Below the pieces are notes generated by a model that saw nothing but the letters and a program-made list of their open reading frames with translations, ran no database searches and had not been told where the DNA came from. Source: Sternotherus odoratus (taxonomy: Eukaryota; Chordata; Testudines; Kinosternidae). Taken from it: a stretch of DNA of 64,000 nt. This document shows, piece by piece, positions 1-9,830 of this stretch. The position numbers and the translations under genes were made by a program. Within the stretch, counting starts at the first letter, position 1. Each line of letters begins with the position of its first letter. The stretch lies in contig JAVMKO010000009.1 in the NCBI GenBank assembly GCA_032164245.1, positions 80,299,212 through 80,363,211 on the forward strand, written 5' to 3'.

Positions 1-2050
1 CTCTGCCCTACATCATGAAATCTATCGCTACAGTTGGTACCAAATGGGATGCTTGTTAACTGTTTCGACTGAGGGAGAAGGACAGAATGGGCATGAAGTG
101 TAAATTATCCTTTCACTAACAGAGGAGGTTCTTCCAAAACAGGTTTGCGAGACTCCCTCCTCTGCGGATAAATGGAGGTCTTAGTTCTCCAGTGCTGTCA
201 GTTAGTAAATGAAATGTTCCCCATAAGTCTCTAGATACAGGTAAACATATAGATATATATTTAAAGGATGGTTTCCCTAGCAGCACAGTACAGTACAATA
301 CCACGGTATCCGCACGGGGAATGAGTCAGTGTCTTAAATGAGGACCTTGAAGCCATGACCTTCTAGCTCAGAGGAAAGAGTACTACCTTACATGCTGGAA
401 GGATTAAAGAGACAGTTTCCACACCAGGGTTTCGCTAAGTGGCTTTCCCTTGTGAATTATAGAGTTAATCAAGTGCACATTTTCCACATGACTAAAATCC
501 AGCAGAACTTTGCAAAAGACCATGCAAAATTCTTATGTCTAGCACAGCCACCTAGGTTGTAGTGAAATAGCTTTTCACTTTTGATACCCCCTCCCATCTT
601 TTAATTTCATTACTTAATACTGATTGGGAAAACCTAAAAAACACCTCATTAGTGTTCAGTCTAACTGCTTTTCCAAAACCCACTTAACATGTTCCAGTAA
701 GCATTTCTAAAGCACCAATCATTATATTATCTCAACACTATCTATTTTTATTAAAAGCATTAATTTAAACATTCCTGATTTTTAATTCGTGGTTTATTTT
801 TACATCTTGTGGTGAGTCCAGTGGGAAGCCTTTGTCTCTGACTTCTCAGCCAGCAAGTCCAGGAACACACGTAGCATTGTATTCTTCGTGCCTCGCCACT
901 CCTCACAGATTCATCTCCCATAGCAGGCACTAACTTTCCGAACCGCTCTACTTTCTCAAGTTGTAACACAGTTGGGGTTGTGCACATTGAAGTATTTCAT
1001 GAAAGCGAGACAATCTGATGGAGGGCTCTCCTTCAAATTCTACTTTTGAAAAGCTAAAAGTTAAGAAACATAATTTAACTGCAATTGCATTAACATTTAT
1101 ATAAAATATAAACCAAACGCTTATCCTGATTCGCCAAATTACAAAAAAAAAAAAAAAAAAAAAAAAACCTAGCTACTTATCAAGGGCACCATTTGAAATT
1201 ATTGCTAGTACTACAACTCTAAATGCATAAGATGCCTTAAATACAAACCCTGGACATTTACATACTGATTTCATGAGCAAAGCAAAAGGTATTTGCCGGT
1301 AACAGTACAGGACTCAGCATTTTTATTGTCTGAGTAATCCTGGTTCGCTCTGATATGAAAATTCAATTATTTTAGAACTGGGCCTCTCATTAAATTTTGA
1401 CAAGGAGCACAAGCTCCGTACCAGCTCTAGCTCTAAGAGGCCATGGGTGCCTGACAGCTCCACGGTGAATTTTAAAATGTAGTATTTTAACAGGGCAAGA
1501 TTATCTGACAATTTCGTACGTTAAAAAAAACCAAAACATTGTAAGAGCCAACATTGGTAACCTGGCCTTTTTAGAGATACTTTCCTAAAATTTATTTAAA
1601 AAACCAAAATCGACTGTTTATTGCATGCTTTTCCCCAAGCCTATCCCCACGTCTCAGACTCCATAATTGTACTGGAAAAATATGTGTGTCTGTCCGTGAG
1701 CAGGAAATATTTAGCCACACATTGTCAGCATTTGCTGCCTATTATCAATTGAAATGTATTTGCAGTGCTTTTATTAACATGATTTCCAACCCGCAGAAAT
1801 GCCTTTATTTTATGTATGTTTTTCTTGATTCGTATAGGTCAATGCCTTTTCCAATAGATTAATGAACAAAGAACAGCAGACCAGAAATTTAAAAAAAAAA
1901 AACTAAACAAAGTTTGTGCAACTTACTTCTGATGCAAGCTCCTTGCAAATATGATAATTTTTAAACATTACAGGAACCTCAGTGTATCCTGGAAGCGTCA
2001 ACAATTATTGGACGTTAAATGGGCTGAGAATAAATGTAATTACTGTGTAA
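1..2050. other. AT-rich intergenic sequence, no gene seen
   Basis: No recognisable coding sequence or repeat family; only an A-tract at 1143-1167. The longest open frames are 62-75 codons, as expected by chance. The block 1660-1900 contains tattatcaattgaaatg, ttattaacatgattt and gattaatgaacaaag; it looks more like a conserved element than decayed repeat, but this is untested. Confidence 0.6.
1143..1167. repeat. Poly(A) tract (A25)
   Basis: Uninterrupted run of 25 A. No retroposon body is recognisable next to it. Confidence 0.95.
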
Positions 2051-2056
2051 ATAGTG

Positions 2057-2202
2057 GGCCCAATTCTGACCTCAGTGGTGTAAGTTGGAGGAACTCTAGT
2101 GAAATATGGGTTTTGATTGTCTCTCCATTATACCTGTGTAGCTCTATTGATTTCACTGGAGTTACTCCTAACTTACATCACTGAGATCAGAATCAGGACT
2201 AA
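2057..2202. repeat. Palindromic MITE-like repeat
   Basis: The left arm gggcccaattctgacctcag and right arm ctgagatcagaatcaggac are imperfect inverted repeats, with related arms further in (ggtgtaagttggaggaactc against gagttactcctaacttac). Similar palindromic 'non-informative spacer' repeats recur in the window. Family name unknown to me. Confidence 0.65.
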
Positions 2203-2229
2203 TATTTATATAGTAATTACATTTATTAG

Positions 2230-2400
2230 CTCCTTGTTTTGGTAATACATGGCCTAAACCTGCCTTAGATTCACCAGTCCGTCCCTCTTGACCAAGTGAC
2301 TTAAGCATATGCTTAACTTTAGGTACATGCTTAAGTCTGGTAATGGGACTTAAGCACCAGCTTAACTGCTGTGTTGAATTACCTTGAGAATTGCTGACCA
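2230..2400. repeat. Palindromic 'atgcttaac' repeat copy
   Basis: Contains taagcatatgcttaacttta, ggtacatgcttaag and taagcaccagcttaac. The same alternating pattern of taagca and tgcttaa recurs at 12115-12182, 19935-20015 and 21180-21312, so it is a dispersed family of old palindromic elements. Confidence 0.55.
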
Positions 2401-2554
2401 CCCACAGCTATCTTTGACTTCAGTGGCTCAGCACCTTGCAAGCCATGGTTGCTGCTGTTTCTTTTGCTCTTTACACAGCACTCATCTATCTATTGTAGGT
2501 AGTTACCCGATCCCCATTACCGTCATGTTTGAGCACCTTACAGAACAGTAAGCC

Positions 2555-3297
2555 TAACTTAAGTACCAAACAAATTGGTTGAATGTAAGGTAAAGAACAG
2601 AATTATCAGACACATTGATAAATGCAGCATGTTTGGGAAGAGTCCGCACAGCTTTTGTAAAGGAAAATCATGCCTCACCAATCTATTAGAATTCTTTGAG
2701 GGAGTCAACAAACCGGTGGACAAGTGTGATCCAGTGGATATAGCATATCTGGACTTTCAGAAGCCATTGACAAGGTCACTTACTAAAGGCTCTTAAGCAA
2801 AGTAAACAGTTATTGAGTAAGAGGGATGGTTAAAAGATAAGGAACAAGGGATAGGAATAAATGGTCAGTTTCACAGTGGAGAGAGGTAAATAGCAGGGTC
2901 CCCCAAAGATCTGTACTGGGGAAAGTGTTGTTCAACATATGGATAAATGATCTGGAAAAAAGGAAAAACAGTGAGGGGAAAAAGTTTGAAGACGATACAA
3001 AATTACTAAAATAGTTAAGTCCAAAGCTGACTGTGAAGAATTACAAAGGGATCTCACAAAACTGGATGACTGGGCAACAGAACAGCTGATGGAATTCAAT
3101 GTTGATAAATGCAAAGTAATGCACATCCCAACTCCACATACAAAATGGTGGGGTCTAAATTAACTGTTACCACTCAAGAAAGAGAGCTTGGAGTCACTGT
3201 GGATAGTTCTCTGAAAACATCCGCTCAATGTGTAGTGGCAGTCAAAAAAGCAAACAGCATGTTAGGAACCATTAGGAAAGGGATGAATAATGAGAAC
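2555..3297 (+). mobile_element. CR1 LINE fragment, reverse transcriptase region, decayed
   Basis: Translation in shifted frames gives NRIIRHIDKCSMFGKSPHSF, CLTNLLEFFEGVNKPVDKCD and AYLDFQK (the catalytic LDF-A-FD region, disrupted just afterwards by a frameshift). Further on come FEDDTKL (the F-x-DD box, near 2990) and RELGVTVDSSLKTSAQC. These are standard CR1 reverse transcriptase blocks. The element stops abruptly at about 3297, where an antisense CR1 begins. Not functional. Confidence 0.88.
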
Positions 3298-3660
3298 ATA
3301 AGAATGGCCATACTGGGTCAGACCAAAGGTCCCTCTAGCCCAGTATCTTGTCTTCCGACAGTGGCCAATGCCAAGTACCCAGGAGGGAATGAACAGAACA
3401 GGTAATCATCAAGTGATCCATCTTCTGTCGCCTGTTCACAGCTTCTGGCAAACAGAGGCTAGGGCCATCCCTTCCCATCCTGGCTAATAACCATTGATGA
3501 ACTTGTCCTCCATGAATTTATCTTGTTCTTTTTTGAACCTTGTTATAGTCTTGGCCTTCACAGCATTCTCTGGCAAAGAGTTCCACAGGTTGACTGTGCA
3601 TTATGTGAAGAAATACTTCCTTTTGTTGGTTTTAAACCTGCTGCCTATTAATTAGCCAGA
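3298..3660 (-). mobile_element. CR1 LINE 3' end, antisense
   Basis: Begins with aacataagaatggccatact followed by gggtcagaccaaaggtcc, the reverse complement of a CR1 3' end. The same 3' end is present in + orientation at 23100-23185 and 36420-36484. The end of the reverse transcriptase frame lies in reverse at about 3500-3650. Confidence 0.85.
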
Positions 3661-4430
3661 GTTTATGCTCCTTACTATTTTCTTTAGTAAGTTCTGACTT
3701 CCGGTTTTTAAAGGATGTCTTTTGGTCCCTGCTTGTTTACTCTGTTGTTTGACCATAGTGCCATTTTTTGGTTCTCTTACCATTTTTTATTTATTTATTT
3801 TAGGGGGTGGAATACATTTAGTTTAAGCCTCAAGTACAGTGTTTTTAAAAAGCTTTCATGCAGCTTGCAGGCATGTCACTCTTGCAACTTTCTTTCAATT
3901 TCCATTTAGCTAGCTTCCTCATTTTTGTGTTTTTCCCATTTATGTGAAGTTAAATGGTGCTGTGGTGGGTTTCTCTGGTATTTTCCCCCCTACAAGAATG
4001 TTAACATTAATTATGTTTTGGTCCCTATTAGTGAGCAGTTCAGCAATATTCACCCCTTAGATCAGATCCTGTGCACCCCTTAGGATTAAATCAAGAATTT
4101 CCTCTCTCCTTGCGTGTTCCAGGACTAGCTGCTCCAAGAAGTAGTCATTAGTGGTGTCTAGAAATTTTATCTTTGCATCCCGGCCTGAGGTAGCATGTAC
4201 CCACTCAACATGGGGGATAGTTGAAATCCCCCATTATAATTGAGTTTTCCATTTTTATAACCTCTCTAATCTCCCAGAGTATTTCACCGTCCCCTTCACC
4301 GTCCTGGTCAGGTGGTTGGTAATATATTCCTACTGTTATTATTCAAGCATGGAATTTCTAGCCATAGAGATTATGTGGTCCAGTTTGATTCATTTAAGAT
4401 TTTACTATATTTGACTCTGCTTTCTCTCGT
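3661..4430 (-). mobile_element. CR1 LINE ORF2 endonuclease region, antisense fragment
   Basis: On the - strand, 4250-4200 reads SIIMGDFNYP, the GDFN motif of the apurinic-type endonuclease, preceded by a YRPPDQD-like stretch at about 4330-4300 and followed by PWL-type linker sequence towards 3670. It directly abuts the antisense CR1 3' end at 3298-3660 with the reverse transcriptase missing between. It may be one internally deleted copy or two adjacent fragments. Confidence 0.75.
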
Positions 4431-4592
4431 CTTCACTCACTTTGGTGAGCTATTGCACACACAGACCCTCTGAAGTTGGGGCCCTATATGGTCTATGGGT
4501 TCACAGTCCAACTCCAGTTATTTTCAGTTGACAATGACACTATATTCTACCGGTTCTGTGCAAACGGGATCATTATGATCATCGTCTGCAGT

Positions 4593-4733
4593 CAGGGCCG
4601 GCTCCAGGCACTAGATGAGGAAGCACGTGCTTGGGGCGGCACATTCTAAGGGGTGGCATTCCGACCATTCTTTGGGCAGCACAATCCAGCCGCCCTTTTT
4701 GAGGGGAGGTGGCAAGAAAGCTGGAGTCGGCCC
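4593..4733. mobile_element. Short hAT-like MITE (cagggccggctcc family)
   Basis: The left end cagggccggctccaggcac and right end ctggagtcggccct form imperfect inverted repeats around a 'gcttggggcggca' core. I recall many similar elements in turtle genomes. No clean target duplication is visible. Confidence 0.6.
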
Positions 4734-4918
4734 TCTCTCTACTCATCATCATCATCATCTAATAAAAGCTATCGTCATTTCAGTCATTTCTGCATCTGAC
4801 CCATAACTTCTGTCCTGAGCTATATCTTAGTCTTGATTTATGAATAGTGTATAAGGAGTTTTGCATTTATTCCAATAAAGAGGATAATAACATAAACTTC
4901 ATCATGACAGGTTTAAGA

Positions 4919-5012
4919 TGAGCAGCCGTGTTAGTCTGTATCCGTAAATAAAACGAGGAAGACTTTGTAGCACCTTAGAGACTAACCAGGTTCGTCTTCC
5001 TTGTCTTATTTA
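4919..5012 (+). mobile_element. Turtle-type SINE fragment ending in an inverted repeat
   Basis: Contains gcagccgtgttagtctgtat and tagcaccttagagactaacc, the head and middle of a SINE seen several times in the window. Two 19-bp arms (4945-4963 and 4994-5012, two mismatches) make an almost perfect hairpin around the ttgtagcaccttagagacta segment. Confidence 0.75.
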
Positions 5013-5203
5013 TAAACTTCAGCATTGGTCATAGAAAAATACAGGAGATGTGACATACTTCCCAAACTTGCCTACTGCAGAAGAGAACGCCAAACTTATA
5101 TCAAAGCTTAGAGCAGGGGTCTCCAAACTACGGCCCGCGGGCCAGATGCGGCCCGCGAGGCCCTCTCATCCGGCCCGCGGCAGGGGTCAGGAACCAGCCA
5201 CGG

Positions 5204-5375
5204 GGCCGGGACGCGCCGCGTGCTCCGCTGCCGCCGCCGGCCGGGACGCGCCGCGTGCTCCGCTGCCGCCGCCAGCCGCGGGGCCGGGACGCGCCGCGTG
5301 CTCCGCTGCCGCCGCCGGCCGGGACGCGCCGCGTGCTCCACTGCCGCCGCCGGCCAGGGACGGCTCAGAGCTGGG
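5204..5375. repeat. GC-rich tandem repeat, about 35-bp unit, inside the hAT element
   Basis: Four near-identical units of ccgggacgcgccgcgtgctcc followed by gctgccgccgcc, with spacers that differ slightly between units. A partial unit (ccgggacgcgccgcac) follows at about 5377. The open frames through it are repeat artefacts. Confidence 0.88.
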
Positions 5376-5460
5376 GCCGGGACGCGCCGCACCGCCACGC
5401 AGTTACAGGCGGCGAAACAAGAAGCCACCCACTGCCAGGCGGCGAAACGGTCTGTGAGGA

Positions 5461-5790
5461 GAGACCGGGTTGAGCGGGTCAGTTGGGGGGGGGGGGAAGA
5501 GACCGGGTTGAGCGGGTCAGTTGGGGGGGGGGGGAAGAGACCGGGTTGAGCGGGTCAGTTGGGGGGGGGGAAGAGACCGGGTTGAGCGGGTCAGTTGGGG
5601 GGGGGGAAGAGACCGGGTTGAGCGGGTCAGTTGGGGGGGGGGGGAAGAGACCGGGTTGAGCGGGTCAGTGGGGGGGGGGGAAGAGACCGGGTTGAGCGGG
5701 TCAGTTGGGGGGGGGGGAAGAGACCGGGTTGAGCGGGTCAGTTGGGGGGGGGGGAAGAGACCGGGTTGAGCGGGTCAGTTGGGGGGGGGG
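5461..5790. repeat. About 37-bp tandem repeat x 9 inside the hAT element
   Basis: Nine units of gagaccgggttgagcgggtc followed by agtt and a G-run of about 9-13 bases ending in gaa. The G-run varies in length between copies. One copy has agtg instead of agtt (near 5670). Strong quadruplex potential on the + strand. Confidence 0.9.
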
Positions 5791-6526
5791 GTTGGAGGAA
5801 AGGAGGTTTTGGGGGGAGAGACCTGGCTGGGTGGGTCAGTTGGGGGGGGTTGGAGGAAAGGAGGTTTGGGGGGGAGAGACCTGGCTGGGTGTGTCAGTTG
5901 GGGGTTGGAGGAAAGGAGGTTTTGGGGGGAGAGACCTGGCTGGGTGGGTCATTTGGGGGGGGGTTGGAGGAAAGGAGGTTTTGGGGGGAGAGACCTGGCT
6001 GGGTGGGTCAGTTGGGGGTTGGAGGAAAGGAGCTTTGGTGGGGAGAGACCTGGCTGGGTGGGTCATTTGCGGGGGGGGGGGGGTTGGAGGAAAGGAGGTT
6101 TTGGGGAGAGAGACCTGGCTGGGTGGGTCAGTTGGGGGTTGGAGGAAAGGAGGTTTGGGGGGGAGAGACCTGGCTGGGTGGGTCAGTTGGGGGTTGGAGG
6201 AAAGGAGGTTTGGGGGGGAGAGACCTGGCTGGGTGGGTCAGTTGGGGGTTGGAGGAAAGGAGGTTTGGGGGGGAGAGACCTGGCTGGGTGGGTCAGTTGG
6301 GGGTTGGAGGAAAGGAGGTTTGGGGGGGAGAGACCTGGCTGGGTGGGTCAGTTGGGGGTTGGAGGAAAGGAGGTTTGGGGGGGAGAGACCTGGCTGGGTG
6401 GGTCAGTTGGGGGTTGGAGGAAAGGAGGTTTGGGGGGGAGAGACCTGGCTGGGTGGGTCATTTGGGGGGGGTTGGAGGAAAGGAGGTTTTGGGGGGAGAG
6501 ACCTGGCTGGGTGGGTCAGTTGGGGG
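5791..6526. repeat. About 55-bp tandem repeat x 13 inside the hAT element
   Basis: Thirteen units of ttggaggaaaggaggttt, a G-run, then gagacctggctgggtgggtc and agttggggg. The second half matches the 37-bp unit upstream (gagaccgggttgagcgggtc), so this array looks like that unit with about 20 bp added and then re-amplified. Units seven to twelve are almost identical, pointing to recent homogenisation. Confidence 0.9.
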
Positions 6527-6529
6527 GTT

Positions 6530-6642
6530 GATGTGTAGTGAACAGGTGTTCATGTGTAGTGTTCATGTGTAGTGTTCATGTGTAGTGAACAGGTGTTCAT
6601 GTGTAGTGTTCATGTGTAGTGAACAGGTGTTCATGTGTAGTG
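6530..6642. repeat. Short tandem repeat gttcatgtgtagtg with gaacaggt inserts
   Basis: Alternating 14-bp units (gttcatgtgtagtg) and 21-bp units carrying aacaggt. It follows the 55-bp array and lies just before an AT-rich 170-bp right end of the transposon. Confidence 0.88.
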
Positions 6643-6829
6643 TATCAATGTGTTATTAAATAATAACTGAATAAAATAATATTAAATAAATAATTTAAAA
6701 CAACATCCATGTTTTGATTCTTTTTTATTTGGACCTCGAGTGTGTTGTCGGCCCCCGAACTGCTATTTGATAGTTAATGCGGCCCTCGGGCTGAAAAGTT
6801 TGGAGACCCCTGGCTTAGAGAAACAACGT

Positions 6830-7190
6830 GAGTAAGGTAATATATTTTGTTGGACCAACTTCTGTTGGTGAAAGAGGCAAGCTTGCTCGAAAGCTTGTCT
6901 CTTTCAACAGGAGAAGTGTTCCATTAAACTGTATTACCTCACCTACCTAAACATCGCGGGGTCTGGTGGCACCCTAAAGACTAATAGATTTATTTGGGCA
7001 AAAGCTTTTGGTGGGTAAAAAAAACACTTCTTCAAAAGCTTATATCCAAATAAATCCATTAGTCTCTAAGGTGCCACTGGACTCCTCGTTGTTTTGTGGA
7101 CACAGATAAACACGGCTACCCTTCTCATACTACTCACCTACCTTGTCTCTCTAATATCCTGGGACCAACACAACTACAACAGCCCTGCAA
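6830..7190. mobile_element. MITE of the 'ggaccaacttctgttggtga' family, split by a SINE insertion
   Basis: ggtaatatattttgttggac followed by caacttctgttggtgaaaga (6836-6875) and its partner gtattacctcacctacct (6931-6948) are recognisable. The family's 3' part ttgtctctctaatatcctgg resumes at 7144. The interruption is the SINE block 6949-7132. Other copies are at 35310-35425, 36062-36264 and 43660-43760. Confidence 0.7.
6949..7132. mobile_element. Inverted SINE dimer with 11-bp target duplication
   Basis: A + strand SINE piece (ggcaccctaaagactaatag near 6968) is followed by a - strand SINE (7033-7125, whose reverse complement holds gtagccgtgttta and ggcaccttagagactaatgg). The pair is flanked by ctcacctacct at 6938-6948 and 7133-7143. 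The shared segments could fold into a hairpin. Confidence 0.8.
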
Positions 7191-7463
7191 ATAGATTCTA
7201 AGACCAGAAGGGACCACTATAATCATCTACTCTGGTCCCCTGCATAACACAGGCCAGAGAACTTCCCTCAGATAATCCCTCTTTGAAGTAAAGTATATAA
7301 TTTAGAAAATCTTGATTTTAAAATTGCCCAGTGCCGGAGAATTCACCACCATCTTTTATAAAACGTTACAATGATTAACTAACCTCACTGTTAAAAATGT
7401 ATTCCTTATTTCCAGGCTGAATTTGTCTAGCTTCAGCTTCTAGCCAGATTGTCCCAGTTTAAC
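7191..7463 (-). mobile_element. CR1 LINE 3' end, antisense
   Basis: Starts atagattctaagaccagaag then ggaccactataatcatctac, the reverse complement of a common CR1 3' end. It continues through the antisense terminal coding part (aaattgcccagtgccggaga, then aattcaccacc) to about 7463. Confidence 0.8.
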
Positions 7464-9830
7464 TAAAAAAGTGTTTTTTTAAACAGATTTAGGTACAGTG
7501 GGGCAAACTGTGATACAGTTAGTCACCATAGGGGAGTTGGTGGGAGTTTCCTGTGTGTGAGTGTTAGATGAGATACAACAGGGCTATAATTTATTTCCCT
7601 CTGTTTTCAAGGAAACTGCCTTTTACATGCTGAATTATTAGCATACTTACAACTACCTCTCTTTTATTACTTCTTCAAGAGCCTCATTTGAGTTTTTAGT
7701 GTATTGTTTCTTATTGTTACTGTTTTCTCTACCCCCTCAAGGAACTAAATATTCTTTACTTGCCCCATTAAATTATTTGTAGCACATTTTCCTCGTGGAA
7801 TGAAGGAATTCAGTTAAACAAAGAACTTCTCAGGCTTTGTGTACAAGTTATGAAAGTGGTTGCCAGGAAAAAACAACATTATGCTATTATTTCAAGGAAT
7901 ACATGTTTCTTGCCCCCAGGATCTAACCAGATCCAAATGCCTGCTCTCTGGCTCATCTCTAACTATAAACTTCTGCAAATAACATTTAAAAACCCATAGA
8001 TTTCTTGCAAGCAGACCAAGGTCCAAAATGCATCAAGTCAGGACGGGCAGAGGAAAATTTCCCCAGAATATTCAAAGTAAAAATCTGAGCAGCAAGCGTG
8101 CAACATCATTCTGACAATCCTTAAAGAGAAAATGTCCAAGGGTACTTTTCAAAGGGACTATTCGACATATAGGAACATCCCACCTATTACTTAGGATCAA
8201 GGACATCCATAACACCAGCGTTTTACAAAAGACTAGTTTGTAATTTTTTTCTCTAGATTTAATTAACTTCTATGAATGTCAGATATATCTCTGAAATATA
8301 TGGGGTGTCACTCATTTTTTCAAAACTGGATATTTTGTGTTATCTGACCGTTTTGGCAAACTTTTCTTTCTCATCCAAAACTCTACTGTCATGATCTAAT
8401 TAAACAGATGACAAGTCCCCTATCCTTGCAAGCTAAGCATTTTATGTGTTACACCAAGATATACTCCAGGTGATATAAGATGAGGCTTCATAATGAAATT
8501 CCGTGCAGTTGAATGCTAAATTATAGCAGGCTTATATCAGAGAAAATTATAACAATGAGAGTGGAATTCATATCATGGCTTTGGTAAGACCAGAAAATTA
8601 AAGCTTTGCAATTAAAGTAGTAACCTAAAACTTTAAAATAACTTAAACAGCTACTGAATACATGTAATGTTCCATACTTATCTGCAAGCAGGATTGGCAG
8701 TCATTTAAAAGAATTCAAATGAAATGTGGACAAGGTATATTTTATGTCCTCAGAACGCAGATCTGTCATTTTCTTCATTGTTCATGAATACATTGGTATT
8801 GAATATCTCTTTCCCACAAATTCACAGGCTCCATACAAGACTAGCAGAGAGAAAACCAGTGTAATGTTATCGTTAAATTGACGTTGCATACAACTTTATG
8901 ATAGTCCCGACAACTATGGTTTGTGAATTTGCCAGGAGCAACCTAGCAAGCGATTTTCAGAGATGAACACTGAGCTACCTAGTAAAATAATCCTTCCCTT
9001 CAGAAGTATAAAAACTGCAATTTTCTTGTAGACCTAATTTACTAATTATTTCTGACAATTACAGAATTCCACCAGGCTAACCCCTGGGGGTTTGGGAACA
9101 GAACTTTCTGTTCTTTTAAAGAACAGACTGTGTATATACAATGTTAATGTCTGTGTAATGACTAAGGAGGGCCACAGCCAGCAAAACTTGGATACAGATC
9201 CCCTTCCGATCTAAATTCCACTCCCATTCCTAAAGTGTAGGGTGGTCAGAGCCATGGCTTTGGTTCAGCCCACGGCAGAGCTGCCAAATTTGGATTAGGA
9301 TCCAGGTTCAGATTCTAACCACATCCCATATAGTTTGGGAGTGAGAAGAGCTTTGAAGCTGGTTTGTGATTGGTACCCAAGTGATATAACATGTTTAACA
9401 TAATATTGGTAACATAGATTAGTACACAGATTGACAAGCATATGTTTAAGAATATTTATGGTTATGAAAACCTGATGAAAGCAATTACATGACACGATGG
9501 CACCATCTCCATCCATAGGTTGGCATGTTGCCCCACAATCATATGACAATGACATAGGTCATGATCCATGGGATGGGTAGGTATTTCCTCAATTTCTATG
9601 TTTATAAAAAAAACCTGCTACTTTTTTAAATTTCACATTGCACGTCTGTAGAGGGCCTTCTCTGTAATCTTTACCCCAGTTTGTATGCTAGTGGGAACCA
9701 GGACAGCCCCCAATGGGGCCGGAAACCTGGTGTACATTTAGCTGTGCAGATCTAAGCATGAACATCTTGGTGCACATGGGAATTGAAATGGGGAGAACCC
9801 CCAGGTAGTCTGTGAAGCAACTGGATAGGG
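7464..9830. other. AT-rich intergenic sequence, no gene seen
   Basis: I find no open frame with recognisable similarity and no clear repeat family. The region is low-GC and largely unique. Confidence 0.55.

Larger units (their letters stand above)
5114..6812. mobile_element. Non-autonomous hAT-like DNA transposon packed with tandem repeats
   Basis: The left end caggggtctccaaact (5114-) and right end agtttggagacccctg (-6812) are perfect inverted repeats. They are flanked by an exact 8-bp duplication gcttagag (5106-5113 and 6813-6820), which is diagnostic of hAT transposition. Subterminal sequences are the cggcccgcgggccagatgcggcccgc type on the left and gcggccctcgggctg on the right. There is no transposase. 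Nearly all of the 1.7-kb interior is tandem repeat of four kinds, listed separately. Confidence 0.93.

Noticed and set aside
5050..5473. Ala/Arg/Pro-rich frames over the GC-rich part of the hAT element
   Set aside because: Repeat of a 35-bp GC unit, open on both strands and in several frames; no protein similarity.
5705..6572. Three overlapping + strand frames of 250-277 codons rich in Gly, Trp and Arg
   Set aside because: They are the 37- and 55-bp tandem arrays of the hAT element read in all three frames. The units contain no stop codon, so length carries no coding signal.
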